From assembly GCF_001675285.1 (NCBI RefSeq), contig NZ_LSGQ01000001.1, positions 496,001-560,000 on the forward strand: 64,000 nt of DNA, given 5' to 3'. The notes beneath the pieces were generated by a model, which did not search any database, was not told where the DNA came from, and saw only the letters and a list, made by a program, of their open reading frames with translations. Origin of the DNA: Elizabethkingia miricola. Lineage in GTDB: Bacteria; Bacteroidota; Bacteroidia; Flavobacteriales; Weeksellaceae. Below, in pieces: positions 35,933 to 44,855 of the stretch. A program made the translations under genes and the position numbers. Every line of letters starts with the position of its first letter. Within the stretch, counting starts at the first letter, position 1.

Positions 35933-36619
35933 TTATCTGTACTTCTCAATCAACTTCTTTTTAGTTATTTGATCTTCAGGATATTTTAAATTTTCAGAAC
36001 CACAATTTTCACAAACATTAGTTTCGTATTTGAACGGCTGCTTCAACTGATACCTGACTTCAGCCTTAATTCTAATAAGACTCTCACAATCTGTACAATA
36101 GCATTTATCTTTTTCAGTATCCGGAATCGTAACTTCAAACATTTCCAAAAAAATCTGAAATTCATTTTTAATATATTCTTTATAATTATCTAAAGTCAGA
36201 TCAGTTGTAAAGCATGTTCTATTGCCATATTCCAAACATTCCAAATCTTCCTCTATAATATAAAAACCTATATATCTTCGGTCATAATCTGTTTCACATG
36301 TAATAGTACACATCTTTCGAAAAGCATATTCAATATCTATTTCATTATTTACAGCTTTTTCGGCTACAGATTTCGCATAAATTTCGATAAGTTCTTGATT
36401 GGTCTTATTAATATCAATCTTCAGATCGCGAATCGAATCATAGAAATATTTTTCTCTTACTTCTGTTCTCTCATAATCCAAGCCTGCAAGGATAAATAGA
36501 TTATCACTTTCATAGCCTTGTTGCATAATAGTAACTGCCCAATCTACAAAATCCTTGCTATCAAAGTCACATATTAGTTGTTTTCCTAATATAACATGAG
36601 TTAATTCTTCTTTTGTCAT
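35933..36619 (-). CDS. Unknown protein with C-terminal zinc-ribbon-like domain
   Basis: I start at 36619 (MTKEELTHVILG), because the next upstream ATG at 36652 lies inside a palindromic repeat that is probably not coding. The 228-residue protein has a helical N-terminal part with no known motif. The C-terminal part has CYCTDCESLIRIKAEVRYQ...VCENCGSENLKYP, with two CxxC pairs that should bind one zinc ion. It is cytoplasmic. The function is unknown. Confidence 0.65.
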   Translation of the reverse strand: MTKEELTHVILGKQLICDFDSKDFVDWAVTIMQQGYESDNLFILAGLDYERTEVREKYFYDSIRDLKIDINKTNQELIEIYAKSVAEKAVNNEIDIEYAFRKMCTITCETDYDRRYIGFYIIEEDLECLEYGNRTCFTTDLTLDNYKEYIKNEFQIFLEMFEVTIPDTEKDKCYCTDCESLIRIKAEVRYQLKQPFKYETNVCENCGSENLKYPEDQITKKKLIEKYR

Positions 36620-36641
36620 GGAATTTGTTTTTTCATAATTC

Positions 36642-36689
36642 AACCTTGTCAAGGTTCATTACTAATTTTATATTAACCTTGACAAGGTT
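36642..36689. repeat. Tandem palindromic repeats AACCTTGnCAAGGTT
   Basis: Two 15-base palindromes, AACCTTGTCAAGGTT (36642-36656) and AACCTTGACAAGGTT (36675-36689), are separated by 18 bases and lie between two same-strand genes. They can form a larger hairpin together. Such words are common intergenic terminator-like repeats in this group of bacteria; a regulatory site is also possible. Confidence 0.6.
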
Positions 36690-36714
36690 TACGAGATACA
36701 AAACCTTAAACTTA

Positions 36715-37836
36715 TCAATACTCCCTTACCTGCACCGTCGATACATTTTTTATCTTGGCTCCTCTTCCTGTTTTTGTCAACAATCCGGTTTCAGCATTAC
36801 GTCTGAATACGACAGCATTCCCGCTTCCTGTATTCGCGGTAATTAAAAATTGTCCTGTAGGGTCAATTGTAAATACTCTCGGGTGCTTTCCTCCCGTTGG
36901 CTGATAGCCTATTGTTTTGAGTGTACCATTTGCCTGAACAGAAAATATGGCAATATTATTTTCTTTACCACGATTTGAAGCATAGAGATAGCGACCATCC
37001 GGAGAAATATGAATATCGGAGCTTTCAAAACCTTCTTTATACTGATCTGAATGGGTATTAATTCTCTGCAGGTTATTTAACTTTCCTTCTTCATAAGTAT
37101 AAGCACTTACAGCACCACCCATTTCTTCAATACAATAGGCAAACTTACCATTCGGATGAAATGTAAAATGTCGTGGTCCGCTTCCGGGAACTGTTTGAGT
37201 AAAAGGAATTTCTGTTAATGGTTCTTTCTTATTCTGATCGAATCGGTAAGCTCTTATTTTATCAGCACCCAAATCAGGCATAAAAACATAGCGATGATCT
37301 GATGAAAATACAGTTGAATGGATATGAGCGCGATCCTGTCTGCCAGGATCCACACTACCCTCAGAAAATTGAAAATTCTGGACATAAGGCTGTATTATCC
37401 CATTTTCTGAAACCGGATATACAGAAGCACTACCTTCCGTATAGTTACCATTAATCAGCCATTTTCCACTTTTATGAACTGTAATATATACCGGATTTTC
37501 ACCGCCGCTTTTCTGACTGTTGATATAGGTAAGCGTTTTTTTATCCGGATTAAATTCAAAGCTGCTTACACTCCCGGCCTCTTCGGTTTTACTTTCGGTA
37601 CACGCAAAAACATATTTTCCGTCCGATGATAAGGTTAAATAAGACGGATTCAGAATTCCGCTTACGCTCGTCACTTTGGAAAGTTTTCCGCTATTGGTAT
37701 TCAGCTGATATACATAAAGACCTTCAGCATTCTTATCCCAGTTGAAGGAACCAAAAAATACATAAGTGTTTTGAGAATAAAGATGTGCAGATGCAAAAAC
37801 AGCAACAACCAACGCAGCTATCAACTTGAATTTCAT
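36715..37836 (-). CDS. Lactonase family beta-propeller protein (6-phosphogluconolactonase/YbhE-like), exported
   Basis: The 373-residue protein has a signal peptide (residues 1-21, FASAHLYSQ). It then has seven-bladed propeller repeats: NPSYLTLSSDGKYVFACTES, NPVYITVHKSGKWLINGNY, GPRHFTFHPNGKFAYCIEE, IHISPDGRYLYASNRG, HPRVFTIDPTGQFLITANTG. The family includes 6-phosphogluconolactonase, but the export signal makes that role unlikely here. An extracytoplasmic lactonase or another sugar-related propeller is more plausible. Confidence 0.82.
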   Translation of the reverse strand: MKFKLIAALVVAVFASAHLYSQNTYVFFGSFNWDKNAEGLYVYQLNTNSGKLSKVTSVSGILNPSYLTLSSDGKYVFACTESKTEEAGSVSSFEFNPDKKTLTYINSQKSGGENPVYITVHKSGKWLINGNYTEGSASVYPVSENGIIQPYVQNFQFSEGSVDPGRQDRAHIHSTVFSSDHRYVFMPDLGADKIRAYRFDQNKKEPLTEIPFTQTVPGSGPRHFTFHPNGKFAYCIEEMGGAVSAYTYEEGKLNNLQRINTHSDQYKEGFESSDIHISPDGRYLYASNRGKENNIAIFSVQANGTLKTIGYQPTGGKHPRVFTIDPTGQFLITANTGSGNAVVFRRNAETGLLTKTGRGAKIKNVSTVQVREY

Positions 37837-37954
37837 ATAGTTAAATAGTTTTTAAACAGACCAAAAGTACATTCCTAATTTAATACGAATCAATATATTA
37901 TTCTTCACATATTAGTGAAAACATTAATATCCGTTGCAGAAATAATTATTTGCA

Positions 37955-37982
37955 TTGAGTTTTTTATAAAACATTATCTTCG
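37955..37982 (+). promoter_or_regulatory. Candidate promoter of the lipoprotein gene at 38008
   Basis: TTG at 37955-37957 and TATCTTCG at 37975-37982 with 17-base spacing match the Bacteroidota consensus TTG-N17/20-TAnnTTTG closely. They leave a short 5' leader before the ATG at 38008. Confidence 0.55.
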
Positions 37983-38007
37983 TAACCGGAAACAAAAAAC
38001 AAACAAG

Positions 38008-38556
38008 ATGAAAAAGATTGTATTCATAATTTCAGCTGCATTTTTACTGAATTCCTGTGTTGTATCTACTGCTGCAAAGGTGGTAAAAGGAGCGGTAAAT
38101 GTAAGTTACAAAGCGGTAAAAGGAACCGTAAACGGAATTAGCTGGGCAGTAAGCAAAGCAAAAGGAAAGATAGATGAAGACCGCATAGATGGCACCTGGA
38201 AAGTTGTGGGTGTATACCGTGGTTCTTTTGAAGACTTTACAAAAGATCAGAATCCGGAAAGCAACTTTACATCTGAATGTACAAACGATAGCTTTGATCA
38301 GATTATTTTCAATTCCAGAAAATCAAAATTCAAACCGGTGCACTGCAGTTCGGATAAAGAAGAGTGGCAGAAATACGCTATGGAGTTTGGGAAAAATCCT
38401 GTAACCAAAGAAAAAGAAAACTATATAGAATACAATTCCAACAATTATATTTCGGTTATTGATGTCAATAACAAAACTATGGTACTGGAAGGAAACCTGA
38501 TGCCTAAATTAACTTTCTCAGGAGCAAAACTGTATCTTCTGGAAAAAGTAAAATAG
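38008..38556 (+). CDS. Small lipoprotein of unknown function, lipocalin-like
   Basis: I start at 38008 (MKKIVFIISAAFLLNSC), since the lipoprotein signal with cysteine 17 begins there; an upstream ATG would add 31 residues without sense. A repeated stretch AAKVVKGAVNVSYKAVKGTV follows. Then comes IDGTWKVVGVYRGSFEDF...SDSFDQIIFNSRK-like beta structure, as in lipocalin-like proteins. The identity is not recognised. It is an outer-membrane or periplasm-facing lipoprotein. A strong hairpin closes the gene. Confidence 0.6.
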   Translation: MKKIVFIISAAFLLNSCVVSTAAKVVKGAVNVSYKAVKGTVNGISWAVSKAKGKIDEDRIDGTWKVVGVYRGSFEDFTKDQNPESNFTSECTNDSFDQIIFNSRKSKFKPVHCSSDKEEWQKYAMEFGKNPVTKEKENYIEYNSNNYISVIDVNNKTMVLEGNLMPKLTFSGAKLYLLEKVK

Positions 38557-38573
38557 AAATAAATTATACCTAG

Positions 38574-38611
38574 AAACGACAGTACAAGTATTCTTTTGTG
38601 CTGTCGTTTTT
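38574..38611 (+). terminator. Terminator after the lipoprotein gene
   Basis: The stem AAACGACAG/CTGTCGTTT, with further pairing inside, is followed by a T-run (TTTTTGTTT). Confidence 0.75.
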
Positions 38612-38689
38612 GTTTATATTCTAACAGATTTCCGGATACAACCGGAATTATATTTACTACATTTACATTTCGGAGTTTTTGCCTGTATA

Positions 38690-40090
38690 ATGAAGGATTA
38701 TAAGTATAATATATTTACATCTGCTATTGAAGAGAATATCAATAAAGGAATATTAAAACCAGGAGACAGGCTTCCTTCGGTTAGGAATATAAAACAGGAA
38801 TTTAGCCTGAGTACAAGCTCTGTACAAAGCGGTTATGATTATCTTGTATTCAAGGGCCTTATAATTAATCTTCCTCGACGTGGCTATAAAGTAGCATATA
38901 TATCCACAGCAGATGAACAACATCCTATACCTACTCCTGTTCCCAGAGATCCGGTTTTTCATGAAAATATAACTCTGACCTCTGACATTGGTCGCCATAC
39001 TGAATTTACGTCACTGAATACAGCTGCTCCCTCAGATCTTTTGATTCCTCAGAAACTCCTGCTGAGCACAATGCAAAAAGTTATTCGTGAGAAAGGAGCT
39101 ACCTTACTTCGGTATTACCCGGCGAATGGATCGGAACAATTAAGAGACCTACTATCCAGACGGTCTGCCCGACATGGCGCGATGATTAACCCCGATGAAA
39201 TAATCATTACAGACGGAGCTCTTCAGTCATTGTACATTGCACTGGCTGCTACGACAGAGCCGGGAGATATTGTTGCAGTTGAAAGCCCCTGTGTGTTTTC
39301 CGTTCTGGAAGTTATCGCAAATCTTCGGCTAAAAACAATTGAAATTCCGGTAAGTTACAAAAACGGTTTCGATATCGATTATCTTGAAAATACCTGCAAA
39401 AAGAATAGCATAAAAGCTATTGTACTGACCCCTAATTTTCACAATCCTACAGGCATTTTAATATCCGATAACCGGAAGAAAGAGATACTGATAATTGCTG
39501 ATCAATACAATATTCCAATTATAGAAAATGATATATATGGCGATCTGCATTTCAGCAATTCCAGACCTTCCAATATCAAAAATCTTGATACTACAGGCAA
39601 TGTCATTACTTATTCTTCATTTTCAAAAAGTCTGGCGCCCGGTATCAGGTTAGGTTGGATGTCTGCCGGCAGATTTTTCCCGAAAGCCGAACGTATAAAA
39701 TTTTCACTTGGCAGATCTGTGTCTCCGTTTAATCAGGAAGTCATTAATCAGCTTCTCAATTCTCCCGGTTATGACAGGCATCTCAGATCTTTCCGTTTTC
39801 AACTGGAACAGCAGGCTTTAGCCTTGATAAATACCTTTAACCAATATTTGACTGACTCTTATACACCGGTTCCGCAAGGCGGCTATAGTATATGGAGCAG
39901 ACTTCCTGAAAAGGTTGACATGAAAGAATTTTACAGTTATTGTGAAAAATACCGGCTGCATTTCACTCCGGGAAAAACATTTTCTTTTACCAATATTTAT
40001 GACCATCATTTCCGGAGTATCTTCTCACAAAGGATAACTGATTCCGATCTTCAATCGATACAAAAGATTGGAGCTTTATTACCTAACTAG
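38690..40090 (+). CDS. MocR-type GntR/aminotransferase-fold transcriptional regulator
   Basis: The 466-residue protein has an N-terminal GntR-type winged helix (residues ~1-70: ILKPGDRLPSVRNIKQEFSLSTSSVQSGYDYLVFKGLI). A PLP-dependent aminotransferase fold I domain follows, with TPNFHNPTG and lysine in YSSFSKSLAPGIRLGWM. MocR proteins regulate metabolic genes in response to PLP or amines. Its target is not evident, though the following GNAT-like gene (start within the next 100 bases) may be in the same transcript. Confidence 0.85.
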   Translation: MKDYKYNIFTSAIEENINKGILKPGDRLPSVRNIKQEFSLSTSSVQSGYDYLVFKGLIINLPRRGYKVAYISTADEQHPIPTPVPRDPVFHENITLTSDIGRHTEFTSLNTAAPSDLLIPQKLLLSTMQKVIREKGATLLRYYPANGSEQLRDLLSRRSARHGAMINPDEIIITDGALQSLYIALAATTEPGDIVAVESPCVFSVLEVIANLRLKTIEIPVSYKNGFDIDYLENTCKKNSIKAIVLTPNFHNPTGILISDNRKKEILIIADQYNIPIIENDIYGDLHFSNSRPSNIKNLDTTGNVITYSSFSKSLAPGIRLGWMSAGRFFPKAERIKFSLGRSVSPFNQEVINQLLNSPGYDRHLRSFRFQLEQQALALINTFNQYLTDSYTPVPQGGYSIWSRLPEKVDMKEFYSYCEKYRLHFTPGKTFSFTNIYDHHFRSIFSQRITDSDLQSIQKIGALLPN

Positions 40091-40172
40091 CTGTACCGAT
40101 TATTTTGTAACATTCTGTACCTTGTACCGAAACAGAACTTCCTCTAATTTTACATCAAAATTTAAAACAAGA

Positions 40173-40688
40173 ATGGATATAGCGGTAAGGTTTACTATAG
40201 GTTCCGAGGAAGGAGTTAATCAACTTTTAATGCTTCAGAATGCACAAATAAAAGGACGATATGAAAATGTAGTGGATACTGAACAACTCAATGATTATAT
40301 TAAAGAACACCTGAATCATCGCAATACAATTAATGAACTAAACGATCTTAGTACTCAGCTACTCATCTTGTTTGTTGAAGATAAACCTGCAGGTTATACT
40401 ATTATCCGAAACTCTTTTCAGCGGCCAGCAGTTCTGGAAGGAAAAAGAGTGATTAACTATGCTTCTTTCTATATTTTACCCGAATATGACAATATGGAAA
40501 CAAGGCAGGCTTTGTGGAAAAAATGCCTTTCCATAGCCCGTACTTTTGATGAAGCTTGCTGGATAGAAACACTGGAGAACGATCCGTTGATTCCGTTTTT
40601 TGAAGAATCCGGATTTGCCATACATGAAAAATCGGTTATGGAGCCATTTGGGCAAGCTTCAGTTATATTGATAAAATATAACTATTAA
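40173..40688 (+). CDS. GNAT-like acetyltransferase
   Basis: I start at 40173 (MDIAVRFTIGSEEG), because the region before it overlaps the MocR gene and does not look coding. The 171-residue protein has the usual GNAT pattern: LLILFVEDKPAGYTIIR, NYASFYILPEYDNMETRQALWKKCLSIAR, and FEESGFAIHEKS near the C-terminus. The substrate is unknown. The distance to the MocR gene suggests co-transcription. Confidence 0.72.
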   Translation: MDIAVRFTIGSEEGVNQLLMLQNAQIKGRYENVVDTEQLNDYIKEHLNHRNTINELNDLSTQLLILFVEDKPAGYTIIRNSFQRPAVLEGKRVINYASFYILPEYDNMETRQALWKKCLSIARTFDEACWIETLENDPLIPFFEESGFAIHEKSVMEPFGQASVILIKYNY

Positions 40689-40775
40689 GCAATTTGAACA
40701 GATTAAAAACTTAGTCTGTAAGTATATTCCCAACGCAATATTCCTCCAGAATTTTAATCAGGGTAAGCTGTATTT

Positions 40776-41294
40776 TTACTTCTTCACTTTTTTTAGTGCA
40801 TCAAGATATTTTTTCTTTACACCATTGTCTTCCTCTTTCTCGGATAAGATTTCGATTTTGGGAAGTAAGGTTTTATTGTAATCCATTTTTAGTTTCAGGA
40901 TTTCAGCCAGTGCGTAGGCTGTAGCCCATCGAACTACCGTTCCTTTATTTTCAGCATTTTGTAAAAGCCCCGCTATTGCCGGGGCTAATTTGTCAGCAAA
41001 CTGCTTCGAAATATTCCCGATTACTTTAGCACTCTCCCATTTAACTCTCGGTTCTTCCTCTGCCAAAGTTTTTGTAACATAACTTAACAAAGAATCATCC
41101 GATGTAATCACAGATTTTTTAGTAGCATATTCTACAGCTTCTATACAGGTTGCCTTATTAGTTGAAGATTGTGTGTCTGCAAATGCCAATAATTCATCTA
41201 CTGGTAGTTCCCGACTAATAAGCCACTCTCCAATTTGTGCAACTTTAGCCTTAGCTTTTATAGATTTGTCCTGAAAAATTTCTTCTAAACTCAT
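40776..41294 (-). CDS. HEAT-repeat-like helical protein
   Basis: The 172-residue protein consists of helical pairs: LPVDELLAFADTQSSTNKATCIEAVEYA, EEPRVKWESAKVIGNISKQFADKLAPAIAGLL, and KGTVVRWATAYALAEILKLKM. These have the spacing of HEAT/armadillo-like repeats. It has no signal peptide and no catalytic motif. It likely binds a partner protein. The gene stands alone. Confidence 0.7.
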   Translation of the reverse strand: MSLEEIFQDKSIKAKAKVAQIGEWLISRELPVDELLAFADTQSSTNKATCIEAVEYATKKSVITSDDSLLSYVTKTLAEEEPRVKWESAKVIGNISKQFADKLAPAIAGLLQNAENKGTVVRWATAYALAEILKLKMDYNKTLLPKIEILSEKEEDNGVKKKYLDALKKVKK

Positions 41295-41587
41295 ATTCTT
41301 TGAGGCATTAAAATTACTTTATCATCTGTTTTTATCTTGGGACAATAATACTAAGAAATCCGATATCTGTCTGCAATATTTTCATTGGGCCAAACCAATA
41401 CAATTATCTGTTTCTTTCATGTATAAAAACACAATGCAATGGATAAACATAAATCAATAACAATTAAATTAATTTAACATAATAAAATTAAATAAAACTA
41501 AAATAATCTGACAAAACGATATTAAAAATTTGATTTTACTATTTTTTTAATATTTTTATAAATAATTATTTCTAAAACTACACTAAG

Positions 41588-44452
41588 ATGAACACAAATC
41601 ACAAAAAAAGTATGGCCCTGGGGGTCGTATGCTTTCTCGCCGGAAACCTCTGTATCTACGCACAGGAAAAGGACACTTTGAAAAGCAAGACAATTGAGGA
41701 AGTAAAAATTACAATTGGCTCCCGAAACAAAGCCAGAGTTGCTACTGACACACCTGTTCCTATTGATGTTATTAATATTGGCCAGCAATCAGTTTTAAGT
41801 CCGCAAACAGATCTAACGCAGATTCTGAATTATGCAGCACCTTCTTTCACTTCTAATTCTTCCACAGTTGCAGACGGAACAGATCACATCGACCCGGCTC
41901 AGCTCAGAGGTTTAGGACCAGACCAGGTATTAGTATTATTAAATGGTAAAAGGCGGCATACCTCATCACTGGTGAACATCAATGGTACTCCCGGAAGAGG
42001 CTCTGTAGGTACTGACCTTAATGCCATACCTTCTTTTGCTATTGAAAGAGTTGAAGTACTGAGAGACGGTGCATCTGCACAATATGGCTCCGATGCAATT
42101 GCCGGAGTTATTAATGTGGTGATGAAGAAAAACACAAATCAATTTACAGCAGCTATTACCGCTGGAGCATTCAATTCCAAAGGATCTAACGACCACCAGA
42201 AAGGATGGGATGGAGATAAATACCAGCTAGACCTGAACTATGGAACAAAAATAGGTTCTAATGGCTTTATCAACTTTACAGGATCATTAATGAGCCGGGG
42301 TGACACCAGAAGAGCTAATGCTGCTACCGGAACTATTTTCAATGCCTATAACGCTATTGAACAAAGGGCTTTGCAAAATGGAGTAAATATCAATTCTCTG
42401 TTTTCAAATATCAGCAATACACCAAATTCCCAACGTATTATTGATTACATACACCAGTATGCCGGAAATGTAGGTTATTTCACCAGTGCGCAACAATCGG
42501 CTATTCAATCGGCTAACACTATATCAGCATTACAATCAGCTCTTAATTTTGATGTTACCGAAAACGAACTGGCCTACAGAGGACTTACAAGAAATGACTT
42601 CAATATGAGAATCGGTCAGTCTAAACTGAAAAGCGGTCAGCTATTCGTCAATTCCGAATTCGACATTACTTCCGGTATAAGAGGTTATGCATTCGGAGGT
42701 TATTCATATAGAGACGGGAATGCAGCCGGTTTCTTTAGAAGACCTAACCAAAGCAGGACTCTTACTTCTGTTTTTCCTAACGGATTCTTGCCAGAGATTG
42801 CATCCGCAGTTACCGACATCTCTTTTGCTGCGGGATTTAAAGGAAAAATAGGCAAAGTAAACTATGATATAAGCAATACTTTTGGACAAAACACATTTGA
42901 TTATACGATTAAAAACACTACCAATTCTACAATGTCCTTCTCGGATAAAACAGAGTTTAAAGCTGGATCATTAGGTTTCTCCCAGAACACAATTAATGCT
43001 GATTTTGATACCAAGTTCAATTGGCTGAATGGTTTTAATCTCGCATTTGGTGCAGAAGCTCGTTTTGAAAATTTTAAAATAATTCAGGGTGAGGAATCTT
43101 CATGGGCGAGTTATGATATCAATGGAAATCTGGTAACACCTAAAACTGATGCTTCCTTAAAACCAACAGATTTTTACGGCAGCAGCAGACCTGGCGGCGC
43201 ACAGGTATTCCCGGGATTTCGCCCGGAAAATGCTTTGAATAAAAGCAGACAATCAGTCGCCGCTTATATAGACTCAGAATTGGATATTACTGACAAATGG
43301 TTATTAAGTGCTGCTCTAAGATTCGAAAATTATTCGGACTTCGGCTCTACCTTTAATTATAAAATTGCAACACGTTACAAAATAACAAATAATCTGAACT
43401 TCAGAGCAGCTCATTCTACCGGATTCCGTGCACCTTCCTTACAACAGATTTATTTTAACTCTACTTCTACTCAGTTTGTTGGCGGTGTACCTTATGAAGT
43501 GGGAACTTTCTCTAACGATTCTGAAGCAGCCAAAATTCTCGGAATCCCATCTCTGAAGCAAGAGGAATCTAAAAGTTTCTCTGTAGGATTTACGGCTAAA
43601 ATTCCGCAAGCCAATCTTACCTTCACCGTAGATGGCTATTACATCCGCATTAATGATAGAGTTGTACTTACGGATCAGTTCTCCAAACCGTCGGCACCTG
43701 GTACACCGGGATCTAATCAGGAAAAACTTTACAATGCTTTTGAACAGGCAGGCGCCAATGCAGCGACATTCTTTGCCAATGCTATTAATACTCAAACCAA
43801 AGGAATTGAAGCTGTAATTTCGCATAAAGCAAGATTTGGAGCCAAAACAATGCTTAATTCAGATTTCGCTTTGATGGTTGCCAAAACAAACAGAATCGGA
43901 GATATTAAGGGTTCAGACATATTAGTTAATGCAGGGCAAATCAACAGATATTACTCTGAAACCAGCAGAGTCTATCTGGAAGAAGCTATCCCAAGATTGA
44001 AGATGTCCCTGAACAATACTTTAGATTTAGGAAATCTAAGCTTCCTGATGCGAAATGTTTACTTTGGAAAAGTGACAGATCCTAATACTGTTGATGTTAA
44101 TGGTGATGGTATTATTCAGGCTCAGGTAATTAACGGACAAGCTGTAGAAACAGAACATCCGGTGTGGGGAGGCAGGGTCGTAACAGACCTATCTGTTGGT
44201 TATAAATTCAATAAATCTATAAGATTAACAGTAGGCGCTAACAATATTTTCGATGTTTATCCGGATCTTAATTATGGCCCTGTAAATGCAAAAAGACCAT
44301 CGGGTGTTGATGCTAACGGAAATATCACTTACCCGGCAACACCTGCAACAATTGACCTTTCCAATCAGAATCAGTTTGTATACTCCAGAAATGTATCTCA
44401 GTTTGGTATGAATGGAAGATTCCTTTTTGCAAGGATTAATTTGACTTTTTAA
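41588..44452 (+). CDS. TonB-dependent receptor
   Basis: The 954-residue protein has a signal peptide (ending near NLCIYAQEKD, ~residue 24-29). The TonB-box region KSKTIEEVKITIGSR comes next. The plug has QLRGLGPDQVLVLLNGKRRHTSS, GRGSVGTDLNAIPSFAIERVEVLRDGASAQYGSDAIAGVINVV. The barrel ends in FGMNGRFLFARINLTF. The plug motif GTDLNAIP is typical of a broad group of TonB receptors without a known single substrate. No SusD-like gene follows. It is terminated by the hairpin at 44466. Confidence 0.88.
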   Translation: MNTNHKKSMALGVVCFLAGNLCIYAQEKDTLKSKTIEEVKITIGSRNKARVATDTPVPIDVINIGQQSVLSPQTDLTQILNYAAPSFTSNSSTVADGTDHIDPAQLRGLGPDQVLVLLNGKRRHTSSLVNINGTPGRGSVGTDLNAIPSFAIERVEVLRDGASAQYGSDAIAGVINVVMKKNTNQFTAAITAGAFNSKGSNDHQKGWDGDKYQLDLNYGTKIGSNGFINFTGSLMSRGDTRRANAATGTIFNAYNAIEQRALQNGVNINSLFSNISNTPNSQRIIDYIHQYAGNVGYFTSAQQSAIQSANTISALQSALNFDVTENELAYRGLTRNDFNMRIGQSKLKSGQLFVNSEFDITSGIRGYAFGGYSYRDGNAAGFFRRPNQSRTLTSVFPNGFLPEIASAVTDISFAAGFKGKIGKVNYDISNTFGQNTFDYTIKNTTNSTMSFSDKTEFKAGSLGFSQNTINADFDTKFNWLNGFNLAFGAEARFENFKIIQGEESSWASYDINGNLVTPKTDASLKPTDFYGSSRPGGAQVFPGFRPENALNKSRQSVAAYIDSELDITDKWLLSAALRFENYSDFGSTFNYKIATRYKITNNLNFRAAHSTGFRAPSLQQIYFNSTSTQFVGGVPYEVGTFSNDSEAAKILGIPSLKQEESKSFSVGFTAKIPQANLTFTVDGYYIRINDRVVLTDQFSKPSAPGTPGSNQEKLYNAFEQAGANAATFFANAINTQTKGIEAVISHKARFGAKTMLNSDFALMVAKTNRIGDIKGSDILVNAGQINRYYSETSRVYLEEAIPRLKMSLNNTLDLGNLSFLMRNVYFGKVTDPNTVDVNGDGIIQAQVINGQAVETEHPVWGGRVVTDLSVGYKFNKSIRLTVGANNIFDVYPDLNYGPVNAKRPSGVDANGNITYPATPATIDLSNQNQFVYSRNVSQFGMNGRFLFARINLTF

Positions 44453-44465
44453 TTCATCATACGAT

Positions 44466-44498
44466 AAACAGGCTGCTTAAATTTTAAACAGCCTGTTT
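44466..44498. terminator. Terminator after the TonB receptor at 41588
   Basis: The stem AAACAGGCTG/CAGCCTGTTT with an A/T-rich loop is followed by TTATATTTTATAG. It lies between convergent genes and may serve both. Confidence 0.75.
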
Positions 44499-44521
44499 TA
44501 TATTTTATAGAAAACTATTTT

Positions 44522-44824
44522 TTATTTATTTACTCCCTGAGGTTTTATGATTAAATATCTGGGATAGATTTGTGTTCTGTCGTAGCCATTTTGAAAATAA
44601 GTCCGCCCGGTAAAATTATCCTTATACATTTTACCCTCAGGAAACCAGCTATTATCCTTTGAAACAGGTTTTATAGATACAGAAAATCCAGGTGTATAAT
44701 GTATACTATCTGAAAGACGTAAGTGATTAGAATTGTGCATTATATTCCTCTCTTTTACAGCAGGTATAACCTGTGCATAGCAAAGACTTGTACAAAACAG
44801 GATAACAGAAATAATCTTATTCAT
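44522..44824 (-). CDS. Small exported protein of unknown function
   Basis: The 100-residue protein starts MNKIISVILFCTSLCYAQVI, a signal peptide cleaved near residue 18. The mature part is rich in aromatics and charged residues (NSWFPEGKMYKDNFTGRTYF) with no recognisable domain. It lies downstream of the serine hydrolase gene on the same strand with 31 bases between, so it may be its partner. Confidence 0.55.
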   Translation of the reverse strand: MNKIISVILFCTSLCYAQVIPAVKERNIMHNSNHLRLSDSIHYTPGFSVSIKPVSKDNSWFPEGKMYKDNFTGRTYFQNGYDRTQIYPRYLIIKPQGVNK

Positions 44825-44855
44825 CTCAGTGTAATTTCTATAGATAAAAATAACA

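Noticed and set aside
37915-38007. Longer start for the lipoprotein at 38008
   Set aside because: It would put 31 residues before a clear lipoprotein signal, and a promoter lies inside the stretch.
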